This document shows positions 8,689 to 17,369 of a DNA stretch of 64,000 nucleotides, in pieces. The translations under genes were made by a program, and so were the position numbers. Source of the stretch: Tritonibacter scottomollicae. GTDB taxonomy: Bacteria > Pseudomonadota > Alphaproteobacteria > Rhodobacterales > Rhodobacteraceae. The stretch spans positions 1-64,000 of the forward strand of contig NZ_PVUF01000014.1 in assembly GCF_003003215.1 (NCBI RefSeq), read 5' to 3'. How positions within the stretch are numbered: the first letter of the stretch is position 1; every line of letters starts with the position of its first letter. The notes below the pieces were generated by a model that was given only the letters and a program-made list of their open reading frames with translations, searched no databases and was not told the origin of the DNA.

Positions 8689-9335
8689 GCCACTCCCTTA
8701 ATGAAATCGAAGCCATGAGCAAACGCGCGGCGCGCGGTGCAGGTCTGTCCTGGGGTCTCGCGGAAGAGGCGGCCAAAGGCACCCGCTGGCTGTCGGCATT
8801 CGGTTTTCCCGGCACCGACCTGTTAGCGGATCTCTTGGAAATGAACGACCGCATCCCGCCTATCGATGTCTCGCCCGTGTCCCTGCGCGCGCCCGTCTGG
8901 CATGCTCCCGCGCGTCGCATGAGCCCGCTGATCGCGGGTGCATCGCTCAGCGACTGCGCGATGCGGTTGTTGGAGCGTGGCACCATCGCGATGGAGAACA
9001 TCTGCGTCCCGTTGTTGACCGTGCCATTCATGGCCGGGGCGGCGCTGCGCCTCAAGCATCCAGTGATGGCAGAATGGGATGGGGCCCGAGTGGCCACGGA
9101 CGGGCGGCAGCTTTGCCTGCAAGGTGAAAGCGCCACGCTCCAAGCGCCGATGACCGCGCATATCTGCTTTGGGACCCCGGCAGAGATGACCGGACGCCGC
9201 GAACAGGTGCTGCGCGCCGAGGTCTCCGACCAGAGCTGGCGACGGCTGTCGACCTTTGCGCAGCGAACCTTTGCCCCGGCAACCGAAGAAAGCCGCCTGC
9301 GCGGCGCCGGGGCCGGGCTCAGCGACAATGACTGA
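8685..9335 (+). CDS. DUF3726-like protein
   Basis: 216 aa from the ATG at 8685, which overlaps the previous stop codon; an open frame upstream from 8622 is only overlap. The N-terminus MSHSLNEIEAMSKRAARGAGLSWGLAEEAAKGTRWL matches what I recall of the DUF3726 family found in Rhodobacteraceae. The function of that family is unknown. The protein is soluble, with no obvious active-site motif. It sits between the 563-aa protein and the Ldh_2 enzyme and is presumably part of the same pathway. Confidence 0.7.
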   Translation: MSHSLNEIEAMSKRAARGAGLSWGLAEEAAKGTRWLSAFGFPGTDLLADLLEMNDRIPPIDVSPVSLRAPVWHAPARRMSPLIAGASLSDCAMRLLERGTIAMENICVPLLTVPFMAGAALRLKHPVMAEWDGARVATDGRQLCLQGESATLQAPMTAHICFGTPAEMTGRREQVLRAEVSDQSWRRLSTFAQRTFAPATEESRLRGAGAGLSDND

Positions 9336-9392
9336 CCGCCCGGTGTCTCTCTCCCGTCGCCGCCCCAAACCCTAGCAGAAGAAAGATCCGCA

Positions 9393-10412
9393 ATGACCGC
9401 CACTGAAACCCTCTCCTTGGGTGCCATCGAAGACCTTGCCTTTCGTGCGCTGGTCAAGGCTGGCACATCACCGCAGAACGCCCGGCCGCTGGCCGTCGCC
9501 ACCGCCATGACCGAGGCCGATGGCGTCGCTTCCCATGGGTTGGCCTATATCCCGATCTACGCGCAGCATGTGGTCTGCGGCAAGGTGGACGGCACCGCCA
9601 TCCCGATCCTGTCGCAGCCACGTCCCGCCGTCATTTGCGCCGATGCCGCCACCGGATTTGCCCATGCGGCGATCGACCAGGGCTTTGAACAGCTGATCCC
9701 GCTGGCCCGAGACATGGGCATCGCCCTGCTGGCGGTAAACAATTCCTACAATTGCGGGGTTCTGGGCGTGCACACCCGGCGCCTTGCTGAGGCCGGCCTG
9801 CTCGGGCTCGGCTTTACCAATGCGCCCGCCTCGATCGCGCCCTCGGGCGGGGCCACGCCGGTGGTCGGGACGAATCCGATTTCCATCGCTGCCCCGGCCA
9901 CAGGCACGGGTGAGCACGACAGCGCCGCCCTTCTGATCGACCAGTCCGCCAGCACGATCGCCAAAAGCGAGGTGATGAAATACGCCCGAGAAGGCCGCTC
10001 GGTGCCCGAAGGCTGGGTACTGGACGAGGCCGGACAACCGACCACGGATCCGGCAGCCGGGCTCAAGGGGTCCATGGTGCCCTCGGGGGGCTATAAGGGC
10101 GTTGGGATCGCGCTGCTGGTCGAACTGCTCGCGGCGGCAATGACCGGAGCGAACCTAGGCACCCAGGCCAGCCCGTTCTCCGGCACCGCAGGCGGGCCGC
10201 CGCGCACCGGTCAAGTATTCATCGCCATTGATCCGCAGGTAAGTTCCGCTGGTGGCTACGCCGACAAGCTGCGCTGCCTTGTCGAGTCTATCCACGCGCA
10301 GGAGGGCGCGAGGCTTCCAGGCGATGGCCGCAATACCCATCGCCAACGCGCCGGGGAGCGCGGCGTCGAGGTCAACGCAGCCTTGCTTGAGACCGTGCGT
10401 AGCCTGAGCTGA
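9393..10412 (+). CDS. Ldh_2 family (malate/L-lactate/ureidoglycolate-type) NAD(P) dehydrogenase
   Basis: 339 aa. The family pattern is clear: ADGVASHGLAYIPIYAQHV with the conserved SHG, then GVLGVHTRRLAEAGLLGLGFTNAPASIAPSGG and VVGTNPISIAAP for cofactor binding, and MVPSGGYKGVGIALLVELL near the C-terminus. Such enzymes reduce 2-keto acids or cyclic imines, for example lactate/malate-type substrates or delta1-piperideine/pyrroline-2-carboxylate. The usual SNH tripeptide before the GxxG stretch reads SYN here, so substrate choice may differ. It is the last gene of cassette 1. Confidence 0.85.
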   Translation: MTATETLSLGAIEDLAFRALVKAGTSPQNARPLAVATAMTEADGVASHGLAYIPIYAQHVVCGKVDGTAIPILSQPRPAVICADAATGFAHAAIDQGFEQLIPLARDMGIALLAVNNSYNCGVLGVHTRRLAEAGLLGLGFTNAPASIAPSGGATPVVGTNPISIAAPATGTGEHDSAALLIDQSASTIAKSEVMKYAREGRSVPEGWVLDEAGQPTTDPAAGLKGSMVPSGGYKGVGIALLVELLAAAMTGANLGTQASPFSGTAGGPPRTGQVFIAIDPQVSSAGGYADKLRCLVESIHAQEGARLPGDGRNTHRQRAGERGVEVNAALLETVRSLS

Positions 10413-10777
10413 TCTCCGCACTCTCGCCGGGGCGCCACTAGACGCGCTGTTACCTTGACTGCCGTCACCTGTGATAGGGGTCTGTTCCCGCTGTGGGCAG
10501 AATGACACCTCTCATGAGCGTTTTTGATTTTCCCGGCACGATAAGACTACCCCGCTGGCGCGAGATGGTCAAAATCTGTGGCCTGTACAGGCGCTGGAGA
10601 CGGCAGGCCGAACCGATGGTTGTCATTCTCTCATCCGCGGATTGGATACCGCCTGACCAAATTCGATACGGGTGACCTTTCTCTAAGACCGGATATTTGT
10701 CCCAAAGCGTAGACCGAGGATTTCCCTATCCATGGCCGCCATCTCCAGCGTGCTGCACAGGCAGTCTGAGTTGGCGT
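10413..10777. other. Intergenic region between cassette 1 and IS110, holding a scar repeat
   Basis: No convincing gene. The stretch 10495-10553 is about three quarters identical to 22266-22324 and reads similarly in frame in both places (SVFDFPGTIRLP versus SVFRFPDSIKLP), suggesting a leftover of one mobile-element gene. A 60-codon open frame here has no good ribosome site. Confidence 0.5.
10495..10553 (+). repeat. Diverged repeat flanking cassette 2 (left copy)
   Basis: Begins GGGCAGAA and ends near CTACCCC. It is paired with 22266-22324 in the same orientation, so the two copies bracket the IS110 element and cassette 2. Confidence 0.55.
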
Positions 10778-11887
10778 TCAAGCTGTGAGTGGTGTCTTTC
10801 GCGCGATATCCCAAATGACCCCAGCCAGTTCCCGGGCGATTGCGGCCAACACTCTGGGCTGCGGTTTGCCTGTCCGGCTCAGGTCGCGATACCGTTTGCA
10901 AAGCCGCGTCTGAGCTTTCCAGCCAATATCCTTGATCTCCTGCGGCAGATGCGCCGAGCGCTTCAGATACGGATGTCCTTCTTTGGGAGGATGTCGGTAT
11001 GACCACCCCGCCTCGACCAGCATGGTGCGCGCCAGCGCGTTCCCCGCTTTGGTCAATCGTCCTCTCCTGACGGTGCTGCCACTGGAATGCTCGCTTGGCA
11101 CGAGGCCGAGCCAGGACATGAGTTGGCGCGGGTTTTCGAACCGCGTGATATCACCGATCTCTGCCACAACAGTCGCGGCAATTGTCGTGTTCACACCGCG
11201 CAAGGCGCGCAGGGCATCAACTACCGGCGCAAAATGCCAATCAACGATAGCAGTTTCGATTGCCTGATCCAGCGTAGCAACCCGTTCCTCGGCTTGGTCC
11301 ACCGCGCGTTTGAGTTCCTCAAAGACGAGTTGCTGATGCGTGAAACGGAACCGGCGCAACTCGGCGAGCCACCGGCGGTGCCGCTGCGTCCAGTAGCTAC
11401 CCGTCTCATACGTGAGTCCATGTCGCAGCAGGAAGCTGAGCAGTTGCTGCTTGGCCACCTTCACCGCATCCATTGCCTGCTTGCGCGTGCGGATCAGGTC
11501 TCGCATCGCTTCTTGCTCTTCATCGGGCGTCCAGATTGGCGTCAGTTCTCCAGCGCGCCAGAGCCGGGCCAACATCTCCGCATCACGCCGATCTGTCTTG
11601 ATCCGATCCCCCACTTTACGTGGGATCATCGCGGGAGAGACAACGGCACACTCAAATCCGAGCTTCACCAAGTGCCGGTGAAGGCCGTAGCCGCATGGAC
11701 CTGCTTCATAACAAAATGATGGCCTGTGGTCATTCCGGGTAAGCGTTTTTGTCAGCCGCAGCACTGCATCCGCCGAATTGGCAATGACCCCATGGAACCG
11801 GATCTCACCGCCGCGTCCATCCTCAGCGACAGCCACTGCAATCCTATCCTTGTGGACGTCTAAGCCCACATAAAGCGTTTTGTTCAT
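10778..11887 (-). CDS. IS110-family transposase
   Basis: 369 aa from the ATG at 11887, preceded by GGAGGAAA; the frame is open further upstream but that is not transposase. The N-terminal DEDD-type domain starts MNKTLYVGLDVHKDRIAVAVA and contains KTDRRDAEMLARL. The C-terminal transposase_20 domain has LRGVNTTIAATVVAEIGDI and SWLGLVPSEHSSG with the conserved Ser used in this family. IS110 elements lack inverted repeats, so the limits cannot be set from sequence. The protein looks intact. It may have inserted into the HTH gene just upstream. Confidence 0.9.
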   Translation of the reverse strand: MNKTLYVGLDVHKDRIAVAVAEDGRGGEIRFHGVIANSADAVLRLTKTLTRNDHRPSFCYEAGPCGYGLHRHLVKLGFECAVVSPAMIPRKVGDRIKTDRRDAEMLARLWRAGELTPIWTPDEEQEAMRDLIRTRKQAMDAVKVAKQQLLSFLLRHGLTYETGSYWTQRHRRWLAELRRFRFTHQQLVFEELKRAVDQAEERVATLDQAIETAIVDWHFAPVVDALRALRGVNTTIAATVVAEIGDITRFENPRQLMSWLGLVPSEHSSGSTVRRGRLTKAGNALARTMLVEAGWSYRHPPKEGHPYLKRSAHLPQEIKDIGWKAQTRLCKRYRDLSRTGKPQPRVLAAIARELAGVIWDIARKTPLTA

Positions 11888-12102
11888 TTGCATTTCCTCC
11901 GTCGAACAATCCATGTTCGCCGTGAAAACCACGGGCACCACGCCCGCCGCAAAACGCTCATCTGGTCTAAGGCAACTAAGGCAACTCGGCTGTGTTTGCC
12001 CACTTCTTTGATCAGCCTGTAAGCAGTTGACCTTGCGATACCGAATTGTTTCGCGGCTTGGCCGGCGGTCATTCCGGCTTGAACGAGATTTTGCAAACCC
12101 AC
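11884..12102 (-). pseudogene. Helix-turn-helix fragment resembling the C-terminus of a serine recombinase
   Basis: A 72-codon frame starts with GTG at 12102 and reads QNLVQAGMTAGQAAKQFGIARSTAYRLIKEVGKH, a resolvase/invertase-type helix-turn-helix. The remaining codons lose sense and run into the IS110 leader. No catalytic domain is present. It overlaps the right copy of the repeat at 12091-12122. Likely a broken recombinase or transposase gene. Confidence 0.5.
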
Positions 12103-12122
12103 CCTGGCACATTGATGCCGTC
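12091..12122 (-). repeat. Short inverted repeat flanking cassette 1 (right copy)
   Basis: Minus-strand partner of 1741-1772, with three mismatches over 32 bases. It lies at the start of the HTH fragment. Confidence 0.6.
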
Positions 12123-12249
12123 GGGAGGGGCATCCACGCCATCAACAGAGCCCTGTGAACTGCGCCGATTGTGTGAACCGCCACCGAGATAAATTCGCAA
12201 AAAACGACAAAATCTGTTTATTTTCAAAAGTCTAAGCGCGAAAATTTTT

Positions 12250-12282
12250 ATGTCCGACATTATTGTTGATTTTGTCGGACAT
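12250..12282. promoter_or_regulatory. Paired FadR/GntR-type operator
   Basis: ATGTCCGACA and TGTCGGACAT form a perfect 10-bp inverted repeat separated by 13 bases. Each arm is itself a small dyad of the TGTC-N-GACA kind, close to the GT-N-AC core used by FadR-subfamily regulators, and the two centres are 23 bp apart, about two helical turns. It lies 44-76 bp before the regulator's likely start, so cooperative autoregulation of the operon is the natural reading. Confidence 0.75.
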
Positions 12283-12325
12283 TATGTGCAAGCCTTGTCT
12301 CAGCAAACGCAGAGCAGGACCCGCC

Positions 12326-13081
12326 GTGACCCAGCCGACCAATCCCAACCAGCAAACACAGACGCAGGCCGCAGGCGAAACGCTTGCGATCCTGCCGCCC
12401 GGCAGCACCAGCCGGGATGTGCTGGATGCGCTGTCGCGGATGATTGACCGCGAGGGGCTGCGGATCGGGGACAGGCTGCCGCCAGAGGTGGACATCGCCC
12501 GGCGGCTGGGGATCGGGCGGGCCAAGGTGCGTGAGGCGCTGACGTCCTGGCAGAGCATGGGCATTGTGGTGCGCAACAAAAAGGCCGGCACCAGGCTGGC
12601 AGCTGAAGTGGCGGCAAACGCCATCCATCTGCCGGTGACCATGAAACTGGAAGCCGAAAGCCTGCTTCGGACCCATGCGGTGCGGCGGCCACTGGAAGTA
12701 GAAGCGGTGCGGCTGGCCGCGCGCAATCGCAGCCCCCAGGACGCCGCCATAATCACCACCCGCGTCAGCGAGTTGATGCAGGTCTATGGCAGCAACACAG
12801 ACTGGCGCCCGGCCGACGACCTGTTTCACCGGGCCATCTATGAAGCCTGCGGCAACCCGCTGTTTGGTCAGCTGATCCAGCAGATCCAACAAGGGTTCAA
12901 GGAAGTCTATGAAGCCCCGCTGGGCAAGCCCCATCTGGGCCACGAAACCATCCCGCTGCACCCGCCACTGGCACAGGCGATTGCAGAGGGCAACGAAGCA
13001 GAAGCCACGCGGCTGATGGACGAGATCCTGTCCATCGTCGAGGCCGAAATCCGCCAGGTTCTGGAGACCAAGAATGATTGA
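12326..13081 (+). CDS. GntR-family transcriptional regulator, FadR/FCD subfamily
   Basis: 251 aa from a GTG at 12326 preceded by AGGA; upstream in-frame ATGs at 12263 and 12284 would place the start within or just after the operator. The N-terminal winged helix shows LRIGDRLPPEVDIARRLGIGRAKVREAL. The C-terminal FCD domain has the metal/ligand His pattern (DLFHRAIYEACGN and later HPPLAQAIAEGNEAEA). FCD regulators respond to small organic acids or sugar acids. The stop overlaps the next gene's start by eight bases, so regulator and pathway are co-transcribed. Confidence 0.88.
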   Translation: MTQPTNPNQQTQTQAAGETLAILPPGSTSRDVLDALSRMIDREGLRIGDRLPPEVDIARRLGIGRAKVREALTSWQSMGIVVRNKKAGTRLAAEVAANAIHLPVTMKLEAESLLRTHAVRRPLEVEAVRLAARNRSPQDAAIITTRVSELMQVYGSNTDWRPADDLFHRAIYEACGNPLFGQLIQQIQQGFKEVYEAPLGKPHLGHETIPLHPPLAQAIAEGNEAEATRLMDEILSIVEAEIRQVLETKND

Positions 13082-14267
13082 TGAAACCGCCCTTGCAACA
13101 CTGCTTGCCGCCACTCACGGAGCAGATGCCCCACTCGGGCAGATAGGGCAGTCGGGGCAGGCTGGGGTAGGCGGGTCGGTGCCCCCCCCCATCGTGCAAA
13201 GCTCGCTGTTCACATTTGACAGCTATCAGGCCTTTGCGGACCGCATGTCAGGCAAAACCAGCTCCCCGATCTATACCCGCGTGCAGAACCCCACCGTGGC
13301 TGCATTCGAGGACTTGATGGCCAAGGCAGAACGGGGCGAGGCGGCCATTGGCTTTGCCTCTGGCATGGCGGCGATTTCGTCGACCCTGCTGGCCTATGTG
13401 AAACCCGGCGACCGGATCGCCTGTGTGGAACATGTCTACCCGGATACGTTCCGATTGATGGAACGGCTGCTGCGCCCCTTTGGGGTGGAGGTGGAGTACC
13501 ACCCGGTCAGCGCCTTTGAGAACGATCCAGAACTGCTGGCGGGTGTCACCATCGCCTATCTGGAGAGCCCCAGCTCCAACACCTTTGAGGTGATAAACCT
13601 GCCGCGGGTGACGGAACATGCCAAACGCCATGGCGCGGTGACGATGATTGACAATTCCTGGGCAGGCACGCTGTTCCAACGCCCCCTGACGCTGGGCGTG
13701 GATATCGTGTTGCATTCGGCCTCGAAGTATATTTCGGGCCATTCGGACACGGTTGCGGGCGTGGTTGTTTCCTCCCACGATCATATTGCCCGCATCCGTG
13801 ATCTGACCGTTCCCTTGCTGGGCGCCAAACTGGCCCCGTTTGAGGCGTTTTTACTCACCCGCGGGCTGCGCACGCTGGTGGCGCGGATGCGCCAGCACGA
13901 GGCCACCGCAAATCTGTTTGTGGATCGGCTGAGCGTGCTGCCACAGGTGCGCAAAATCCGCAGCCCCGGCCCCAATGACGTGCCGGGCCTGACCGGAAGG
14001 TCCGGCCTGATGGGCGTGGAGTTCGACGACAGTGTGGATATTCCGACGTTCTGCGACGCGCTGACCCATTTCAAGCTGGGGGTCAGCTGGGGTGGGTTCG
14101 AGAGCCTGGTGATGCCGGCCCGGATTGGACTGGCGCAGGCCGGTGAGCAGAACTCTATGCAGAAATTTGGCGTCTCGCCAAATCTTGTGCGGCTGAACCT
14201 GGGCCTGGAGGAGGCCGAGGATCTATGGGCGGACTTTGCCACGGCACTGGCGGCAAGCCAGCGCTGA
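13074..14267 (+). CDS. PLP-dependent enzyme of the Cys/Met metabolism (trans-sulfuration) family
   Basis: 397 aa, standard length for cystathionine gamma-synthase/beta-lyase-type enzymes. Seen are SSPIYTRVQNPTVAAFE near the N-terminus, GFASGMAAISSTLLAYV, IAYLESPSSNTFEVINL, MIDNSWAGTLFQRPLTLG and the lysine motif LHSASKYISGHSDTVAG that binds PLP. The family makes or breaks C-S bonds or eliminates from beta/gamma carbons. It is the first enzyme gene of the ABC importer cluster, which is unusual for a sugar operon and hints at a sulfur- or amine-bearing substrate. The specific reaction is unknown. Confidence 0.85.
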   Translation: MIDETALATLLAATHGADAPLGQIGQSGQAGVGGSVPPPIVQSSLFTFDSYQAFADRMSGKTSSPIYTRVQNPTVAAFEDLMAKAERGEAAIGFASGMAAISSTLLAYVKPGDRIACVEHVYPDTFRLMERLLRPFGVEVEYHPVSAFENDPELLAGVTIAYLESPSSNTFEVINLPRVTEHAKRHGAVTMIDNSWAGTLFQRPLTLGVDIVLHSASKYISGHSDTVAGVVVSSHDHIARIRDLTVPLLGAKLAPFEAFLLTRGLRTLVARMRQHEATANLFVDRLSVLPQVRKIRSPGPNDVPGLTGRSGLMGVEFDDSVDIPTFCDALTHFKLGVSWGGFESLVMPARIGLAQAGEQNSMQKFGVSPNLVRLNLGLEEAEDLWADFATALAASQR

Positions 14268-14315
14268 GCGCGCAGAAAAGACAACCAACCAATACCAACA
14301 ACAGGGAAGGAACTC

Positions 14316-15575
14316 ATGAAACATCTTCTGAAAGGGATCGCCGCTGCGGGCATGCTGATGTGTTCGGCAGCTTATGCGGAAACAAACCTCAAACTGGTTG
14401 AGGTCATCACAAGCCCCGAGCGCACCAAAGTGCTGCAAACGCTGGTCGATGAGTTCGAGGCCGCCAATGAAGGCGTCAACGTCGAGATCGTGTCGCTGCC
14501 CTGGGGCAGTGCGTTTGAAAAGCTGGCAACCATGGTTGCGGGCGGCGATGTGCCGGACATCGTCGAGATGCCGGAACGCTGGGCGGCGCTGTATGCCGGG
14601 TCGGATCAGCTGGTGGCGCTGGATGATTATGTTGCCGGCTGGGACCATGGCAGCACGCTGACCGAAAAGACCGTGCAGATGGGTCGCCAGACCGGCGAGA
14701 TGCATATGCTGCCTTATGGGTTCTATCTGCGGGCGATGTTCTACAACAAGACACTGCTGGCTGAGGCCGGCGTTGATGGCCCGCCTGCCACCATGGAAGA
14801 GTTCATGGCGGCCTCGGCTGCGGTGTCTGAGCTGGACGGCAAGTCCGGTTACTGCCTGCGCGGTGGTCCCGGTGGTCTGAACGCTTGGGTGATGATGGCG
14901 GCCGCGATGAACGGCACCAATGAGTTCTTCACCGAGGACGGCAAGTCGCGGATCAACGAACCGGGCTCTGTAGCGGGCATCCAGTATCTGATCGACATGT
15001 ACCAAAAGGGCTATGCCCCCAAGGACAGCGTCAGCTGGGGCTTTAACGAGATCGTGGCGGGCTTCTATTCCGGCACCTGTGCCTTCCTGGACCAAGACCC
15101 GGATGCGCTGATTGCGGTGGCAGAGCGGATGCCAGCCGAAGATTTTGCCGTGATCCCGATGCCGGTTGGTCCGGCGGGCAAGGCGTTCCCGACCATTGGG
15201 TTTGTCGGCTGGTCGATGTTTGAAGCCAGCGAGCACAAAGACGAGAGCTTTGATCTGATTGCGCATCTTTCGGCCCCTGAGGCCAACGCTACCTGGGCCA
15301 AGCGCATTGGTGTGATCCCTGTACACAAGGGCGCCGATCAGGATCCGCACTTTAAGACCGAGCAGTTCAAAGGCTGGTTCGACACGCTAAACGGCGACGA
15401 ATATGTGCCGACCGTGATGCCGGTCTATCTGGAGCAGTTTGGTTATTTCGCGGACAGCATCGCGCTGGATTCCAGCCAGGAAGCCCTGCTGGGTCAGCGC
15501 AGCGCGCAGGACATTGCCGATGAATGGGCCGAGTTCCTGACCAATGAATATGCCACATGGAAGGCCGCGCAGTGA
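14316..15575 (+). CDS. ABC transporter periplasmic solute-binding protein (sugar type, family 1)
   Basis: 419 aa with a clear signal peptide (MKHLLKGIAAAGMLMCSAAYA, cleavage near residue 21). The mature part has the family-1 binding fold, with AGGDVPDIVEMPERWAALYAG and YGFYLRAMFYNKTLLAEAG. This protein captures the substrate in the periplasm for the two permeases and ATPase that follow. Family 1 usually binds oligo- or monosaccharides, glycerol-3-phosphate or similar polyols. Good ribosome site GGAAGGA upstream. Confidence 0.9.
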   Translation: MKHLLKGIAAAGMLMCSAAYAETNLKLVEVITSPERTKVLQTLVDEFEAANEGVNVEIVSLPWGSAFEKLATMVAGGDVPDIVEMPERWAALYAGSDQLVALDDYVAGWDHGSTLTEKTVQMGRQTGEMHMLPYGFYLRAMFYNKTLLAEAGVDGPPATMEEFMAASAAVSELDGKSGYCLRGGPGGLNAWVMMAAAMNGTNEFFTEDGKSRINEPGSVAGIQYLIDMYQKGYAPKDSVSWGFNEIVAGFYSGTCAFLDQDPDALIAVAERMPAEDFAVIPMPVGPAGKAFPTIGFVGWSMFEASEHKDESFDLIAHLSAPEANATWAKRIGVIPVHKGADQDPHFKTEQFKGWFDTLNGDEYVPTVMPVYLEQFGYFADSIALDSSQEALLGQRSAQDIADEWAEFLTNEYATWKAAQ

Positions 15576-16507
15576 TTGCCCGCGCCACAAAAACAGTCGT
15601 GCCCCGGAGACCCCGGGCACGACGCTCCCTGTATCTTCAGTATCTGGTGGAGCCTTTTGCCTATCTGTCGCCTGCGATCGTGTTGATCGGCACGGTGATC
15701 CTGATCCCGCTGATCATCGGAATTTCCTACTCTTTTCAGTCGATTGAACTTCTGCGCCCATTCGACAGCGGCTGGGTTGGGTTTGAAAACTATGCGGCGC
15801 TGTGGAGCGACAGGAAATTCTGGATCGCGTTGGAGAATACGTTTTTCTGGACCTTCTGGTCGGTGAGCTTGCAGTTTCTGCTGGGGCTGGGGCTGGCCTT
15901 GCTCCTGAACACGCAGTTCTTTGGCAAGCGGCTGTTTCAGGCGCTGGTGTTCCTGCCCTGGGCGGTGCCAACGTTCCTCTCCGCACTGACCTGGGCCTGG
16001 CTGTTCAACCCGGTGATCGGCCCGTTGCCGCATTGGCTGGCGGATCTGGGTATCCTGAGCGAGCCTTATAACATTCTGGGCGACCCGGAGCTGGCGATCT
16101 GGGGGCCGATCATGGCCAACATCTGGTTTGGGGTGCCGTTCTTTGCCATCACCCTGCTGGCCGCGCTGCAATCGATCCCCGGTGAGCTGTATGAAGCCGC
16201 CGAAATCGACGGTGCCAGCGCCTGGCAGACCTTTAGCAAGATCACCCTGCCGTTCCTGGCGCCGATGATTGCCATCACCGTGATGCTGCGCACCATCTGG
16301 ATTGCCAATTTCGCAGATCTGATCTTTGTCATGACCGGCGGTGGACCCGCCAATTCGACGCAGATCCTGTCGACCTATATTTTCACAACCGCGTTCCGCA
16401 AGCTGGACTTTGGCTATGCCTCGACGATCGCGGTGGCGCTGCTGCTGATCCTGCTGATCTATTCGCTGATCGTGCTGTGGCTGCGCAAGAAACTCATCAA
16501 GATCTAA
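15572..16507 (+). CDS. Sugar ABC transporter permease (MalF/UgpA-like)
   Basis: 311 aa from the GTG at 15572, which overlaps the previous stop as GTGA; an ATG at 15557 would add five residues. Six hydrophobic segments are visible. The EAA loop that docks the ATPase reads ELYEAAEIDGASAWQTFSKITLPFLAP. This is the first of two inner-membrane subunits of the importer. Confidence 0.88.
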   Translation: MIARATKTVVPRRPRARRSLYLQYLVEPFAYLSPAIVLIGTVILIPLIIGISYSFQSIELLRPFDSGWVGFENYAALWSDRKFWIALENTFFWTFWSVSLQFLLGLGLALLLNTQFFGKRLFQALVFLPWAVPTFLSALTWAWLFNPVIGPLPHWLADLGILSEPYNILGDPELAIWGPIMANIWFGVPFFAITLLAALQSIPGELYEAAEIDGASAWQTFSKITLPFLAPMIAITVMLRTIWIANFADLIFVMTGGGPANSTQILSTYIFTTAFRKLDFGYASTIAVALLLILLIYSLIVLWLRKKLIKI

Positions 16508-16516
16508 GGACACGCC

Positions 16517-17359
16517 ATGCCTGCCGCTCTTCGCCGCAGCCCTGCTGCCACCGTTGCCAAATATGCCGCGCTGCTGTGCTATCTCGTGTTTGCGCTGTTC
16601 CCGCTGTACTGGCTGATCAAGATCGCCGTGACCCCGGATGCGCTGGTCTTTACCGAAGGCACCCAGGTGATCCCCAGCGCGGTGACGCTGGACAACTTCC
16701 GCACCGTGCTGCTGCAAACCGACTTTCTGTCCTACTTTGGCAATTCCCTGTATGTGTCGCTGGGCACCGCGGCGGTGACCACGCTGGTGGCGGCTGCGGC
16801 GGGCTATGCGTTCTCTCGGTTCGACTTTGCGGGCAAGAAGCTGTTGATTGCGGTGATGCTGATCACCCAGATGTTTCCGCTGCTGATGATCATCGCGCCG
16901 ATCTACAAGATCATCTCGCAGGTGGGCATGCTGAACTCGCTCACCAGCCTGATTGTGGTCTACACCGCCTTCAACATCCCCTTTGCCACCTTCCTGATGC
17001 AGTCGTTCTTTGATGGCATTCCGAAGGATCTGGAAGAAGCGGCGATGATGGACGGCAGTACCCGGTTTCAGGCCCTGTACAAGGTGGTGTTCCCGTTGAC
17101 GCTGCCGGGACTGGGCGCGACGCTGGGGTTTGTGTTCACCGCCGCCTGGTCAGAGCTGCTGTTTGCCTTGATGCTGATCTCCAAGAACGACGCGATGACC
17201 TTCCCGGTGGGGCTGCTGACCTTTGTGTCCAAATTCTCTGTCGACTGGGGGCAGATGATGGCGGCGGGCGTTCTGGCGCTGGTGCCCAGCTGCCTGTTCT
17301 TCATCTTCATTCAACGTTACCTCGTGCAAGGGCTGACGTCCGGCGCGGTCAAAGGCTAG
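16517..17359 (+). CDS. Sugar ABC transporter permease (MalG/UgpE-like)
   Basis: 280 aa. Six membrane segments and an EAA loop, IPKDLEEAAMMDGSTRFQALYKVVFPLTLPG, are seen. The start lies ten bases after the stop of the first permease. It pairs with that subunit to form the channel. The C-terminus QRYLVQGLTSGAVKG is typical for this group. Confidence 0.9.
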   Translation: MPAALRRSPAATVAKYAALLCYLVFALFPLYWLIKIAVTPDALVFTEGTQVIPSAVTLDNFRTVLLQTDFLSYFGNSLYVSLGTAAVTTLVAAAAGYAFSRFDFAGKKLLIAVMLITQMFPLLMIIAPIYKIISQVGMLNSLTSLIVVYTAFNIPFATFLMQSFFDGIPKDLEEAAMMDGSTRFQALYKVVFPLTLPGLGATLGFVFTAAWSELLFALMLISKNDAMTFPVGLLTFVSKFSVDWGQMMAAGVLALVPSCLFFIFIQRYLVQGLTSGAVKG

Positions 17360-17369
17360 GGAGGCCAAA

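Noticed and set aside
8408-9508. 366-codon minus-strand frame opposite the 563-aa and DUF3726 genes
   Set aside because: Shadow of three coupled plus-strand genes; no family match and no ribosome site.
14223-15350. 375-codon minus-strand frame opposite the solute-binding protein
   Set aside because: Antisense of a gene with clear signal peptide and family motifs.
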